Assembly: GCA_964647485.1 (NCBI GenBank)
Contig: CAZYHV010000005.1
Coordinates: 102,554 to 166,553 of the forward strand
Direction: 5' to 3'
DNA from: FW021-bin31 sp964647485
GTDB taxonomy: Bacteria > Bacteroidota > Bacteroidia > Chitinophagales > Chitinophagaceae
DNA length: 64,000 nucleotides
Shown piece by piece: positions 24,186 to 32,354 of this stretch. How positions within the stretch are numbered: the first letter of the stretch is position 1; each line of letters starts with the position of its first letter. The notes below the pieces were generated by a model that made no database searches, had not been told where the DNA came from, and saw only the letters and a program-made list of their open reading frames with translations. A program made the position numbers and the translations under genes.

Positions 24186-26897
24186 TCATTTCTTTAACAA
24201 CTGATTGATTTCGTCCATTTTTTCACCAAAAGCCCTCCATTTCTTGTCTTGAAGCGCATCTTGCATTTCCTTCCAAAGCCCTTTCAATTTGTCCATTCTT
24301 GGAGATTGAATATATTTCAATATTTCTTTCGGTTTCACAGTTGTACTATCTGTCGAAGACAGAGAAGCTCTTGTTTTCCCATATAAAGCTGTTAGTGCAT
24401 CATCCAGTGTAGGTTCCATCACTACATTAGATCCGGTTGTAGCAATCACTCTTTTTAACTGGGGGATATTAACAGAAGTGGAAAATAAAAATACCGGTTC
24501 CACGTATAGGAATGAATTCTCAATTGGGATGACCATCAGATTCCCCCGTATCACCTTAGATCCACGTTGATCCCAAAGAGAAAGTTGTCGTGATATTTCT
24601 GTATTTTGATTAATCTTGGCTTCTATTTGTGCAGGTCCAAGGAATAAATGTTCCTTAGGCAATTCATAATCGATAATTTTCCCATATTCGGGAAAATCAG
24701 ATTTCACCACCATCCAGGAAATCATATTATCCCTGTTTTTAGGAGTCATAGGGCTAATCAACATATATTGTAATTTCTTGCTCCCCGGCAAAGTTCCCAA
24801 CAGATAATAAGGCTCCATCTGTAATTCATGAGATCCATAAGTTTCCTGAGGACTTTCCCATAAGTCTTCCTGATTATAAAATACACGTGGATCTAACATG
24901 TGGTAGGTGCTAAACTTCTGAAGCTGAATATGGAAAAGGTCTTTAGGATACTTCACATGTTTCTTCAACTTACCCGGCATCTTTTCCAAAGGTTGAAAAA
25001 CACCGGGGAATGCGTTTTCATACATTTTAATGACAGGATCGTTGGGATTGGCTACATAAAAATCGACGCTTCCGTTGTAGGCATCAATCACGATCTTGAC
25101 AGCATTTCGGATATAATTTTTTTGACCACTATAGGGCTCTGAATAAGGATATTGAGAAGCCGTAGTGTAGGCATCCTGAATCCAATACAACTTTCCCTTA
25201 CTCAATACAATATAAGGATCTTCGTCTAACTGCAAAAAGGGAGCAATTTTATGAACCCTGTTCCTAAGGGAGCTCCAAAACTGTAGTTTACTTCCTTTAT
25301 GAATATAATCCGTTAATAAAATATTTACGTCCGCAAAATGCCAGGCAAATAAGAGACGGCGGAACCAATTATTAATGGCTATTCCACCTGTTCCCTGATA
25401 ATGAGTATATTTATTATTGTCGCCCTTCGGGTAATCCAACTCACTAATCTCCGTATTGACAATCTTATAACCTGTTTTTGACTCTCCATAGTAAATAGCC
25501 GGTTGGTCAACTTTAAGCCCCATATCAGAATGAGGAGGAATGTCTTTGATATAAAAAATCGGACTCCCTTCCTCCGTTTTTTGGGTTGTCGGACTCATCA
25601 CAACTCCATAGCCATGAGTATATTGCAAATGACTATTTACCCAAGTCTGTGCCTTAGGAGGCAAATTAGCATCTAATTCCCTAGCAGATATCAATACCTG
25701 TCTATACCCTTTATTGGTATGATATCTATCCAAATCAATATTATAAAACTGATAATAGAGCCGAATCTCCTGCAATTGTTTATAGGTTTCAACCGTTAGC
25801 TTCTGATCCCAGATTCGAATGTTTTGAATGGCCTTTTTATGTTCTTTTATTTGTTGAAGCGTGATAGAATCTGAAGCATTGTAATCTCGAATGGTTACAC
25901 TATCCAGACCATATGCCTTTCTTGTATATTGTATATTATTTTTAATATATGGTTTTTCAAGACTAAATTCATTGGGATCTACCTGAAAATTTTGAACAAT
26001 TCCGGGTAAGAATGCTTGTCCTACAATGCCCACAACCAGAAGAACAAGAGCTCCTACAAAGAATTTACGGCTGGCATAACGCAGGCTTTGAAAAAAAGCA
26101 TAAAGTGCAAGAAGCGCACATCCTATCGCCATCACCCAATAGAGAGGAAGCAAAACATGAACATCAGTATAATCTGCTCCATATATCAAGTCATTAGACT
26201 TAAAAACCAAATGAAAGCGATCTAAAAAATAGCCACAAGCCAAAAGCAATAACCAAATTCCCAAATTAGCAAATATCTGTTTACGAGCTCTAGGAGTAAT
26301 TTGCATTCCTTTCCCAAACCCGGGTTGTGAAAAAACAACATGTCGAGTGGCAAGGTGATAAAAGATAATTATCAGTGTCACCAAAAAAGTCAGTATAGCC
26401 AGCCCATTTTGAATGGTTTCAATGAAGGGCAGTCTAAAAACATAAAAGCCTGTATCAATACCAAAGAGAGGATCCGGATTTCCAAAAGACGTTCCATGAA
26501 CAAAGCGAAGTAATTCATCCCATTGAGAAGAAAGGCTAAAAGCAAAAAACAACCCCATCAAAACAGCTACAACATACAAGATTACTTTAAATTCTTTCGC
26601 TTTTATACTCACAACATTAGGAGCGCCTCCCGGTCTTTCCCCCAAATGCAAATAAAGAGGACGAATTTCTTTGCTGATTATTCTAAAATTGACACCTACA
26701 TACCCCAAAACAACAGCAAAGGTTATCAGAAAGAGGATCATTTCATTCAGCCGGATCGTCCAAAATACATTTTGATATCCCAATCCTCCAAACCATAAAT
26801 ATTCAACGATCAGACCGGACAATCCCCCTATTACAATAAACAATAGAACAATAATAGCGATCCATAGGTAAACTTTTTTCTTTTTATTCCTTCCCAT
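24186..26897 (-). CDS. UPF0182 family membrane protein
   Basis: A 903-residue protein of unknown biochemical function. The first 300 or so residues hold seven membrane helices, starting with YLWIAIIVLLFIVIGGLSGL. The rest is a large extracytoplasmic domain with family motifs such as QNIRIWDQKLTVETYKQLQE, LDANLPPKAQTWVNSHLQYT, HGYGVVMSP, DPYIVLSKGKLYWIQDAYTT and LQMEPYYLLG. Its length and these motifs match UPF0182, best known from actinobacteria, cyanobacteria and clostridia. It is a single-gene unit; neighbours give no clue. Confidence 0.9.
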   Translation of the reverse strand: MGRNKKKKVYLWIAIIVLLFIVIGGLSGLIVEYLWFGGLGYQNVFWTIRLNEMILFLITFAVVLGYVGVNFRIISKEIRPLYLHLGERPGGAPNVVSIKAKEFKVILYVVAVLMGLFFAFSLSSQWDELLRFVHGTSFGNPDPLFGIDTGFYVFRLPFIETIQNGLAILTFLVTLIIIFYHLATRHVVFSQPGFGKGMQITPRARKQIFANLGIWLLLLACGYFLDRFHLVFKSNDLIYGADYTDVHVLLPLYWVMAIGCALLALYAFFQSLRYASRKFFVGALVLLVVGIVGQAFLPGIVQNFQVDPNEFSLEKPYIKNNIQYTRKAYGLDSVTIRDYNASDSITLQQIKEHKKAIQNIRIWDQKLTVETYKQLQEIRLYYQFYNIDLDRYHTNKGYRQVLISARELDANLPPKAQTWVNSHLQYTHGYGVVMSPTTQKTEEGSPIFYIKDIPPHSDMGLKVDQPAIYYGESKTGYKIVNTEISELDYPKGDNNKYTHYQGTGGIAINNWFRRLLFAWHFADVNILLTDYIHKGSKLQFWSSLRNRVHKIAPFLQLDEDPYIVLSKGKLYWIQDAYTTASQYPYSEPYSGQKNYIRNAVKIVIDAYNGSVDFYVANPNDPVIKMYENAFPGVFQPLEKMPGKLKKHVKYPKDLFHIQLQKFSTYHMLDPRVFYNQEDLWESPQETYGSHELQMEPYYLLGTLPGSKKLQYMLISPMTPKNRDNMISWMVVKSDFPEYGKIIDYELPKEHLFLGPAQIEAKINQNTEISRQLSLWDQRGSKVIRGNLMVIPIENSFLYVEPVFLFSTSVNIPQLKRVIATTGSNVVMEPTLDDALTALYGKTRASLSSTDSTTVKPKEILKYIQSPRMDKLKGLWKEMQDALQDKKWRAFGEKMDEINQLLKK

Positions 26898-26965
26898 TTA
26901 ACATAGTTCTTTAAATAATCACTTCAAGATAGGCTAATCCGCCAGAAAAGAAAAACCTTTCAATT

Positions 26966-27586
26966 TTAAATCTTTTTACTTTCCAACCATACCAAAGCAC
27001 AATGTGCAAATTTCTCATAATGAAGCCTTAAATTCCATCGTTTCTTCCGGCTATCCAAAACAGCTTCAAAACACCCTTTCTCTGCCGGATCAAATGGCTT
27101 AATGAAGATATGTCTTTTCATGTTCGTTTCTTTCTCTCCATACCATTTATAGACCGCTTCTTTCGCACTCCAGCTTAAAGTATAACAAAAAAGATCATCC
27201 GGTAATCCATTAAATTCCTTTTCATTTAAAAACTTTGGAACTAACCCTCTAATCCTTGAAGATACACACTCTATATCAATTCCTACCGGTTCTTTTTTAC
27301 CAATAATAACGGCTGCATACACTCCACTATGGGTGATAGAAAAATAAAAATCATCGCCCGGAAGATAAGGCCGCCCTCGTTCATTTCTCTCTATTTTTTC
27401 AATAGGGAAACCAGGTTCTAGCGCCTTTAACAACTTTCTACCCGCCAAATGTTGTACTCTTTTTTGAGGATGTTTTATTTCTTTTTGGGGATAAACCGTC
27501 GATAAAAAGTAGGATTCCGGCTCTGTTATTTTCCAAATACCTACTTTTGTGGTGTCATTTATTTGTATAGTACGAATTAATGGCAT
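26966..27586 (-). CDS. 4'-phosphopantetheinyl transferase superfamily protein
   Basis: The enzyme moves phosphopantetheine from CoA onto carrier proteins. Motifs are VGIDIECVS (metal-binding D and E), WSAKEAVYKWYG (the WxxKE motif) and an upstream FSITHSGVYAAV. About 206 residues from the chosen ATG 27584-27586 (MPLIRTIQIND), which agrees with Sfp-like proteins. A longer frame reaching 27700 would run into the divergent dcd gene and is rejected. Whether it serves fatty acid ACP or a secondary pathway is not clear; no synthase genes are nearby. Confidence 0.87.
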   Translation of the reverse strand: MPLIRTIQINDTTKVGIWKITEPESYFLSTVYPQKEIKHPQKRVQHLAGRKLLKALEPGFPIEKIERNERGRPYLPGDDFYFSITHSGVYAAVIIGKKEPVGIDIECVSSRIRGLVPKFLNEKEFNGLPDDLFCYTLSWSAKEAVYKWYGEKETNMKRHIFIKPFDPAEKGCFEAVLDSRKKRWNLRLHYEKFAHCALVWLESKKI

Positions 27587-27625
27587 AATTTGAACACAAA
27601 AGTAACAGTAATAAACCACAAAATC

Positions 27626-28162
27626 ATGATTCTTTCCGATACCCGTATTTTGGAAGAGATGAGCAACGGAAATATCCACATAGAACCCTTTGACCGTCAA
27701 TATTTAGGCTCAAATTCCTATGACGTCCATCTCGGGGATTTTTTAGCGACTTATAAAGACGATATTCTGGATGCAAAGCGACACAACGAAGTTACCCATT
27801 TTGAAATTCCCGAAGAAGGACTGGTATTGCAACCCAACAAGCTATACCTGGGCGTTACCCATGAATATACGGAAACCTATAAACACGTTCCTTTCTTAGA
27901 AGGGAAATCCTCTACCGGCCGGCTGGGGATAGATATTCATGCTACTGCCGGAAAAGGGGATGTCGGATTTTGTAATACCTGGACCCTGGAAATTTCCTGT
28001 ACCCTCCCGGTACGCGTATATAAAAGGATGCCTATCGGACAGCTCATTTATTTTGCGGTAGAAGGAAAGATTGAAATTCCTTATCACAAAAAGGGAAATG
28101 CCAAATATACCGAAAGAACCGTTCAGCCGGTAGAAAGTATGATGTGGAAAAATAAGTTTTGA
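27626..28162 (+). CDS. dcd: dCTP deaminase
   Basis: Dcd deaminates dCTP to dUTP, feeding dTMP synthesis by ThyA. From ATG 27626 the protein is 178 residues with MILSDTRILEEM at the start, LGSNSYDVHLGDF, the active-site region EGKSSTGRLGIDIHATAGKGDVGF and TWTLEIS, and the C-terminal YTERTVQPVESMMWKNKF. The start agrees with relatives and leaves 39 bases to the divergent transferase gene. The next gene overlaps its stop by 4 bases (TTGA). Confidence 0.95.
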   Translation: MILSDTRILEEMSNGNIHIEPFDRQYLGSNSYDVHLGDFLATYKDDILDAKRHNEVTHFEIPEEGLVLQPNKLYLGVTHEYTETYKHVPFLEGKSSTGRLGIDIHATAGKGDVGFCNTWTLEISCTLPVRVYKRMPIGQLIYFAVEGKIEIPYHKKGNAKYTERTVQPVESMMWKNKF

Positions 28163-28767
28163 AAATTGTAAAGAAAATAATCCTACCCGTTATCCTTTTA
28201 TTGGGGATTATCATCGTCTTTTTCATGTACAAAAGACAACATCAGCTTTATGTCAAAACGCTTCAGCTCAACCATCAACTTGCTAATGAGATTAATGATC
28301 TTCAGGATAAAAATAACCATTTACAAAATAGCCTGAAACGTTTTCAACAATCGCAAGCCACGAAGAAACTCCTGCATCCTACTTTTGTAGATCAAGGGAA
28401 ATATTATCGCCAACGTTGGGAAGATTATATCCATCTATCCTTAAATGACTACAACACAAAATTCTTGGGAGGAATAAAGAACATTAAAATAACCCTCTCT
28501 AATCAAACAGATTTTCAAATAGATCGGGCGAGTGTAAAAGTAAGCTACTATAGAGCCAATGGTGATTTATTCAAAACAGAGAACATAGCTTTCCAAAAGA
28601 TTCCATCACAAAAGACACAAACGATAACAGCCCCCGACAGTAAAAGAGGCATGAGCGTAAAAATTCAGTTTTTAAAAATCAGGAGTCGGGAAATGAATTT
28701 TTGCTGGGATAAAAATAAAAAGATTGCTGCCGGAGAAGAGGATCCTTATCGGTGTAAAAAGAAATAA
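28159..28767 (+). CDS. Membrane-anchored coiled-coil protein of unknown function
   Basis: A 202-residue protein starting with TTG inside the dcd stop (TTGA overlap), so translation is probably coupled. An N-terminal membrane helix (about 6-24, IILPVILLLGIIIVFFMY) is followed by a coiled coil (LQLNHQLANEINDLQDKNNH), then a beta-rich domain from about residue 95 (IKNIKITLSNQTDFQIDRAS) that resembles the small extracellular domains with a FxxKTENIAF-like strand. I do not recognise a named family. Its stop abuts the truncated toxin frame on the other strand. Confidence 0.7.
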   Translation: MKIVKKIILPVILLLGIIIVFFMYKRQHQLYVKTLQLNHQLANEINDLQDKNNHLQNSLKRFQQSQATKKLLHPTFVDQGKYYRQRWEDYIHLSLNDYNTKFLGGIKNIKITLSNQTDFQIDRASVKVSYYRANGDLFKTENIAFQKIPSQKTQTITAPDSKRGMSVKIQFLKIRSREMNFCWDKNKKIAAGEEDPYRCKKK

Positions 28768-28803
28768 TTATCTTGATGTGGGAACTATTCGGTATTTAGC
28801 CAT
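28768..28803 (-). pseudogene. RelE/YafQ-like toxin cut to 11 codons
   Basis: ATG at 28801-28803 overlaps the antitoxin stop by one base, the usual toxin position. It reads MAKYRIVPTSR and stops. This is how RelE/YafQ-type toxins begin, so all but the first strand has been lost. The stop codon directly abuts the end of the opposite-strand membrane protein gene, which marks the deletion boundary. Confidence 0.45.
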
Positions 28804-29057
28804 TATTCTGTTTCTATATCTTCAAAAAGACTTTTAGCATCAGGATAACTCTTCAGGGAATCTCCATATTTTTCTACTTCCTCCATTGCCTTAAGCGTCT
28901 CTTTATTGGGAACATGATAATGGGTAGCTCTTTCTAAAGCCACTTCAATAAAATTATTCACGCTCCGATGCTCCTTTTTAGCCAGTTCTTTTATACGATT
29001 ATATAGTTCTCTTTCTAACCGTATGGAAGTCGCCCTCTTTGTTGTTCCTGTATTCAG
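28803..29057 (-). CDS. Ribbon-helix-helix antitoxin-like protein without a standard start codon
   Basis: About 84 residues: NTGTTKRATSIRLERELYNR, then IKELAKKEHRSVNNFIEVAL, a clear ribbon-helix-helix (CopG/ParD) DNA-binding fold, and an acidic tail (NKETLKAMEEVEKYGD and on to FEDIETE) that would wrap a toxin. No ATG, GTG or TTG precedes the fold in frame; CTG 29055-29057 or ATT 29061-29063 are the only nearby options after the upstream stop at 29070-29072. An ATG at 29066-29068 lies in another frame, so an indel may have cut it off. The toxin behind it is truncated. Confidence 0.6.
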   Translation of the reverse strand: MNTGTTKRATSIRLERELYNRIKELAKKEHRSVNNFIEVALERATHYHVPNKETLKAMEEVEKYGDSLKSYPDAKSLFEDIETE

Positions 29058-29262
29058 GATAATACCATTTTAAATACAAAGTTACGTTTTTATTACCAAA
29101 GTTATGAATGAATATAAAAAAGGGAAATACCCAAAACCAGTCATGCCCACCGGAAAAGTATTCTGTTCTATTTTCTTATAGTCGAAAAGGAGAGAATATA
29201 TAATAGAATATGGCTTTTTTGTCATTTTCCTCACAGACATAGCCCCCATCTCTATGTTTTTT

Positions 29263-29535
29263 TTACTTATAATGACCTAACACAGATACAATATCAACAA
29301 TTAAAATTTCATCATCAATACTATAAACAATTCGATGCGCTTTATTAATCCGTCTCGACCAATAACCCGCATAATTATATTTAAGCATTTCCGGCTTCCC
29401 GGTTCCATTTTTAGGGTCAATAACCATTTCATCAAGCAAAACTTTCAACTTTTTTAATAACGCCTGATGACCTGATTTTTTCAATGTTTCTATATCCTTT
29501 AAAGCCTGCTTTGTAAATTTAACCTTATAACTCAC
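29263..29535 (-). CDS. yoeB: YoeB/Txe-family mRNA interferase toxin
   Basis: A 90-residue RelE-fold toxin that cleaves mRNA on the ribosome. It shows VKFTKQALKDIETLKKSG, LDEMVIDPKNGTGKPEMLK, WSRRINKAHRIVYSIDDE (the catalytic RxxHRIVY region) and the C-terminal LGHYK with the conserved His-Tyr. All expected catalytic residues are present. It overlaps its antitoxin gene by 4 bases (ATGA), the standard arrangement. Confidence 0.92.
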   Translation of the reverse strand: MSYKVKFTKQALKDIETLKKSGHQALLKKLKVLLDEMVIDPKNGTGKPEMLKYNYAGYWSRRINKAHRIVYSIDDEILIVDIVSVLGHYK

Positions 29536-29783
29536 AGCCCTAAAAGTTTAGCAAAATCTTCCTTCTTAACTTCAATGGTATCTCCGTTTTCTATATCCTT
29601 CATTCCAGCTTCGATTTGTTCAATTACATGGGGGTCGGAAAAGAACCGATCATCTTCTGTCATCGGTTCAAGCCGATACGATTTGTCCTTCCCCCGCTGG
29701 ATAATGACTTGTTTCTTTTTATCCACCAAATCCAAATATTTTTTCTGATGCGACCGAAATTCCCGTGAACTTATAACTATCAT
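29532..29783 (-). CDS. yefM: YefM/Phd-family antitoxin
   Basis: An 83-residue antitoxin. The N-terminal half has the Phd/YefM DNA-binding pattern ISSREFRSHQKKYLDLVDKK and VIIQRGKDKSYRLEPM. The C-terminal half (VIEQIEAGMKDIENGDTIEV) would bind the toxin. It is the first gene of a two-gene operon with yoeB. A GTACC/GGTAC palindrome 20 bases upstream is probably its own operator. The pair looks intact, in contrast to the broken toxin loci nearby. Confidence 0.9.
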   Translation of the reverse strand: MIVISSREFRSHQKKYLDLVDKKKQVIIQRGKDKSYRLEPMTEDDRFFSDPHVIEQIEAGMKDIENGDTIEVKKEDFAKLLGL

Positions 29784-29802
29784 CTTTTAAACTTTAATTT
29801 GT

Positions 29803-29817
29803 GTACCATATCGGTAC
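29803..29817. promoter_or_regulatory. Operator-like palindrome before yefM-yoeB
   Basis: GTACC, 5 bases, GGTAC: a perfect short inverted repeat 20-34 bases before the antitoxin ATG. YefM-type antitoxins are known to repress their operon through such palindromes (GTAC-containing in E. coli), so autoregulation is likely. Confidence 0.5.
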
Positions 29818-30500
29818 TCAAATATAGAAAATAATTTTGGTATCATCAAATCTTTCAAAAACAATTTCGTTTAACATAAGGAAACGATATAATAAATTTG
29901 ACGCCATTCACATTTTAAAGTATGTTTATGTTCGACTCCTCCGGAATCGGGAGGGAAAGGCGCATATGTAGTTTTACAAAAATCAAACTCTCTGATGTCA
30001 GGCTAATTGACCATTATATCCTTCTGTCCCGGCTCTTTTGAGCGCTATTTAGGAGTGTAATCGATCGGATTCCTATTTAAAGATCGTTTGTGTTACGAAT
30101 GACGAATCTTTATACGTAAAAATAAAAACGCCCGATGCCTCAATATTCTTCTTCGCAAGCGAGGTTGGCACATTAGCAAGGTGAGGATGATCCCATCCCA
30201 ATCTGAAAGACCGGAATGATCGGTCCGGCTATTTTTTAATAGATAACACATATTTTATTTTTCTGTTATCCATAATTAGGTTAACTTAATACTAACAATA
30301 ACGTGTAAGGGCAAGGGCTTAAGTAAAATCGACTTACCATTATTATATAAAAATTTAACAATTGCCCTGAGTAATATTTCCAGTAACAATGAACTTTCAA
30401 GTCAGAACCCTAAAGCAAAATCCGGTATTTACAAAGCCAATTATGAGACAACACAGATATGCTGGCATCATATTGGATCCAAAATAAAGGTATTAAATAG
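29818..30500. other. About 680-base stretch without an intact gene
   Basis: No complete gene is seen. It includes a possible remnant of a secreted protein at 30073-30228 (minus) and a short hairpin, GACCG facing CGGTC at 30209-30225 followed by a T run, which could be a weak terminator. The base composition is less AT-biased around 29930-30230 than in the flanks, fitting former coding DNA. Confidence 0.4.
30073..30228 (-). pseudogene. Possible remnant of a secreted protein C-terminus
   Basis: A 51-residue open frame between stops with no start codon. It ends IEASGVFIFTYKDSSFVTQT and IFK before a stop, which loosely resembles the type IX secretion sorting tails of Bacteroidota (pattern GVYIYKxxxxxxxxTKKIIK). 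The upstream part, RLGWDHPHLANVPTSLAKKN, reads like real protein. The likeness is weak and may be chance. Confidence 0.25.
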
Positions 30501-31105
30501 ATGAGAAGGCTATTTTTTTAAGTATCTTATTGATTTTCACTTTATCAGGCTGTACGCCGGTTCTTAGTAAATTGTATGGTGTACACATGCTCAAAAAATT
30601 CGATAAAGAAAAGTATAAGCAATTCGTTTTCGGTATAAATCATAATGATATTAAATTGCAGTCATTTTATGCAGATACTGCCTCTTATAATAAAATCAGG
30701 AATTTATCGAAAGATAAGGAATTAATAAAGACGCTTTCTCAACCTATACAAATTTTGTATTTCAACGAGAAAGATACCTTAGTTTCCGTACAAGCCAACT
30801 GCTATGCAAAAGGAGGTTTGGGTAACCTCAACTGGAATACCGATAATCGTTTTGACCAATTTATTCCAAAAACTGCAATGAATGTTAACTCAGCCAGGCT
30901 TACATTATCTGACTTCTCTACTTACTACCCTAATGACATATCTTCTGATAAAAAATATACCGTTATTATATATTGGACTTTGATGTTGGAAAAAATTTCA
31001 AAATCAGCAATGGAGACCGTCATTAATAACATTCATAGATTCCATAAAGAGAACGAAGTAATGATATACTTAATCAACAACGACAAATCATTTATTCAAG
31101 ATTAG
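30501..31105 (+). CDS. Lipoprotein gene with a one-base frameshift in a T7 run (hypothetical)
   Basis: The frame from 30530 begins inside a signal peptide (IFTLSGC) with no ATG. Just upstream, ATG 30501 reads MRRLFF and then stops in the run of seven T at 30513-30519. With eight T the two parts join as MRRLFFLSILLIFTLSGCTP, a perfect lipoprotein signal with the lipobox LSGC. The mature protein of about 180 residues (for example QSFYADTASYNKIRNLSKDK, YTVIIYWTLMLEKISKSAME) is unknown to me but otherwise intact. The shift may be mutation, phase variation by slippage, or a sequencing error. Confidence 0.6.
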
Positions 31106-31351
31106 TAAGTAACTGAAGGTTCAGACACCCGTTATAAGAGATTGACTATCATTAGTTCATTTAACTTCAGTTTAAACGTCGAAACTTTAACTTTTAATCT
31201 TGCTCCTCAAAGAACTTTCTACACCAAAAACACAAAAGATTTCTTCGCCGTCTTTGCGTACCTTCTTCGCTGCCTCTGCGTGAAATATTGGTATATAAAA
31301 TCCACTAAAAGTGCCCCCTTTGGTAACTTGTCTAAAACTTGGAGCTCAAAT
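31106..31351. repeat. Intergenic element with a duplicated 22-base unit
   Basis: At 31241-31262 and 31263-31284 two 22-base units stand in tandem, TTCTTCGCCGTCTTTGCGTA and TTCTTCGCTGCCTCTGCGTG plus two bases each. Read on the minus strand they give GCAGAGG and GCAAAGA runs like those scattered between genes in many bacteria. No gene is supported in the rest of this interval. Confidence 0.45.
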
Positions 31352-32320
31352 CTATCCGATATTTCTCTCTATTTTATCTAAAATCTGATGCGCCACCTCC
31401 ATCGCCTGGAATCCGTCGTACGCACTTACCGGCACCTTTTTATCTTCCAAAATCGCTGTTTTAAATTCTTCCAATTCCATGCGGATGGCATTGGTTTCTT
31501 TCACCGGAGGGTTAGCGATAGCAATGGTTTTGGTACCTTTAGCGGTATCAATATCCATCGTAAACATGCCCTGATCTTCTTCGCTTTTCAGCTTAATAAT
31601 TTCTGTCTTTTTATGTAGGAAATCAATACCGATATAAGCATCTTTTTGAAAGAGACGCGTCTTTCTCATTTTTTTCAGAGAGATCCGACTGGACGTCAGA
31701 TTAGCAACACATCCATTATAAAATTCTATACGAACATTGGCAATATCGGGAGTATCACTCATCACCGCCACTCCACTGGCAGAAATACGCTTTACCCGAT
31801 CTTTGACAATACTCAAAACGATATCTATATCGTGAATCATCAAATCCAGAATAACACTTACATCCGTCCCCCTGGGGTTGAACTCAGCCAGGCGATGAAC
31901 TTCAATAAACATAGGTTTTAATTCTCGATCTTTTAAGGCAAGGTAGGCCGGATTAAAACGTTCTACATGTCCCACTTGAAATTTAATCTTACTTTCAGAA
32001 AGTAGTTTTAAAATTTCATGCGCTTCCTCCATAGCATTGGCCATCGGTTTTTCCACAAAAATGTGCTTCCCCTCCCGAATAGCCAATTCACAAATTTCAA
32101 AATGGCGTGTCGTTGGTGCTACAATATCAATTGCATCTGCTTCCCGTATTAATTCGGCGGGTGAAGTATATCTCTTTATTTGATATTGATTTATGACAGA
32201 TTCAGCATTCGTATCATCCGGATCATAAAAACCAATTATTGACACTCCCTTTATAGAATGCCACTGAGAAAGATGTATTTTCCCAAGATGACCCAAACCG
32301 AAGATTCCGATTTTAAGCAT
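31352..32320 (-). CDS. Gfo/Idh/MocA family oxidoreductase
   Basis: A 322-residue NAD(P)-dependent oxidoreductase. Rossmann motif IFGLGHLGKIHL at 6-17, VEKPMANAMEEA (the EKP motif with the catalytic Lys), and a C-terminal domain with HDIDIVLSIVKDRV in which the HD pair takes part in catalysis. No signal peptide, so it is cytoplasmic, unlike the GH109-type relative at the start of the window. The substrate is unknown; sugars or inositols are usual. It is followed upstream by radC on the same strand, 34 bases away. Confidence 0.88.
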   Translation of the reverse strand: MLKIGIFGLGHLGKIHLSQWHSIKGVSIIGFYDPDDTNAESVINQYQIKRYTSPAELIREADAIDIVAPTTRHFEICELAIREGKHIFVEKPMANAMEEAHEILKLLSESKIKFQVGHVERFNPAYLALKDRELKPMFIEVHRLAEFNPRGTDVSVILDLMIHDIDIVLSIVKDRVKRISASGVAVMSDTPDIANVRIEFYNGCVANLTSSRISLKKMRKTRLFQKDAYIGIDFLHKKTEIIKLKSEEDQGMFTMDIDTAKGTKTIAIANPPVKETNAIRMELEEFKTAILEDKKVPVSAYDGFQAMEVAHQILDKIERNIG

Positions 32321-32354
32321 ATTTTATTTTTTATAAATAAAAGAAAGGAAGGTT

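Noticed and set aside
27587..27700. N-terminal extension of the phosphopantetheinyl transferase into dcd
   Set aside because: It would overlap the dcd start by 75 bases; the ATG at 27584-27586 fits the family.
29104..29181. Short plus-strand frame of 25 codons beginning MNEYKKGKYP
   Set aside because: Too short, with no ribosome-binding or promoter signal and no recognisable family.
30209..30231. Possible small RNA or tRNA-like hairpin
   Set aside because: Only a 5-base stem is visible; no cloverleaf or promoter could be supported, so it is mentioned only as a weak terminator candidate.
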